A DNA stretch of 5,304 bases from Candidatus Kuenenia stuttgartensis (GTDB lineage Bacteria > Bacteroidota > Bacteroidia > Flavobacteriales_D > Crocinitomicaceae), in contig CALPRR020000171.1 of the NCBI GenBank assembly GCA_943326025.2, forward strand, positions 1-5,304, given 5' to 3'. The position numbers and the translations under genes are program-made. Of this stretch, positions 5,225-5,304 are shown in pieces. The notes beneath the pieces are model-generated. The model saw only the letters and a list, made by a program, of their open reading frames with translations. It made no database searches and was not told where the DNA came from. How positions within the stretch are numbered: position 1 is the stretch's first letter; the number at the start of each line of letters is the position of its first letter.

Positions 5225-5304
5225 ATGGAAGTACTAGAAAAAAGATATATCAATTACGATAGAAAGGGATTCGAAAACGATGAATTGATAACGATTTACA
5301 AAGC
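5225..5304 (+). CDS. N-terminus of a probable 2-oxoacid dehydrogenase E1 protein (partial)
   Basis: An open frame starts at ATG 5225 and runs off the window after 26 complete codons. It begins MEVLEKRYINYDRKG and continues FENDELITIYK. The combination YDRKGF, a short acidic turn and ELITIYK resembles the extreme N-terminus of Bacteroidetes fused alpha/beta E1 subunits of branched-chain 2-oxoacid dehydrogenases. There this element precedes the first helix leading to an EEKMLILLRQGK-like motif, which would fall beyond the window. The leader is A-rich (TTAAATAGAAGT) without a Shine-Dalgarno site, like the other genes here. The coding call is reasonable from codon pattern and start context. The family assignment is from memory of a short motif and could be wrong, as no thiamine-diphosphate motif is visible. 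Confidence 0.5.
   Translation, partial: MEVLEKRYINYDRKGFENDELITIYK

Noticed and set aside
1..5304. Search by eye for CRISPR arrays, tRNA/rRNA genes, IS ends, phage genes or toxin-antitoxin pairs
   Set aside because: No spaced identical repeats of CRISPR length, no tRNA-like cloverleaf, no transposase-like protein and no terminal inverted repeats were seen. All substantial ORFs are housekeeping genes.

Overview
The window reads as an ordinary core-chromosome segment of a low-GC member of the Bacteroidetes, most likely a Flavobacterium or close relative. Four things point there. Base composition is strongly AT-rich. No start codon has a usable Shine-Dalgarno sequence; leaders are A/T-rich instead. 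At least two promoters match the Bacteroidetes sigma-A consensus (TTTG or TTG, about 20 nt, TAnnTTTG). The gene order rpmB, rpmG, small DUF4295-type gene, ftsY is characteristic of the group. This is inference from sequence and remembered family patterns; no search was run.

Left part, + strand (1-1605): the 3' end of rpmB (ribosomal protein bL28), rpmG (bL33, zinc-free type), a 50-codon lysine-rich gene of the DUF4295 type that probably encodes the Bacteroidetes-specific ribosomal protein bL38, an intrinsic terminator, then ftsY (the SRP receptor GTPase) closed by its own terminator. This is a translation and protein-targeting cluster. The hairpin lies only 17 nt before the ftsY start.

Middle part (1606-3628): a + strand hotdog-fold acyl-CoA thioesterase ends 2 bp from a convergent - strand gene, rluF (23S rRNA pseudouridine synthase). 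Upstream of rluF on the same strand is a YhhQ-family queuosine-precursor transporter. A full-consensus promoter for rluF overlaps the last codons of the transporter gene, so rluF need not depend on readthrough.

Right part (3629-5304): a eukaryotic-type NADP-dependent isocitrate dehydrogenase (icd) on the - strand, with a strong intrinsic terminator after it and a perfect -7 element before it. A 277-bp AT-rich intergenic region follows, and then the first 80 bp of a divergent + strand gene. Its N-terminus resembles Bacteroidetes 2-oxoacid dehydrogenase E1 proteins, but only 26 full codons are visible.

I found no mobile element, CRISPR array, tRNA or rRNA gene, phage gene, or convincing novel multi-gene system. 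The most notable items are the tiny DUF4295/bL38 gene, the hairpin and promoter arrangement in front of ftsY, the promoter embedded in the transporter gene, and a 20-bp-spaced repeat upstream of the last gene.
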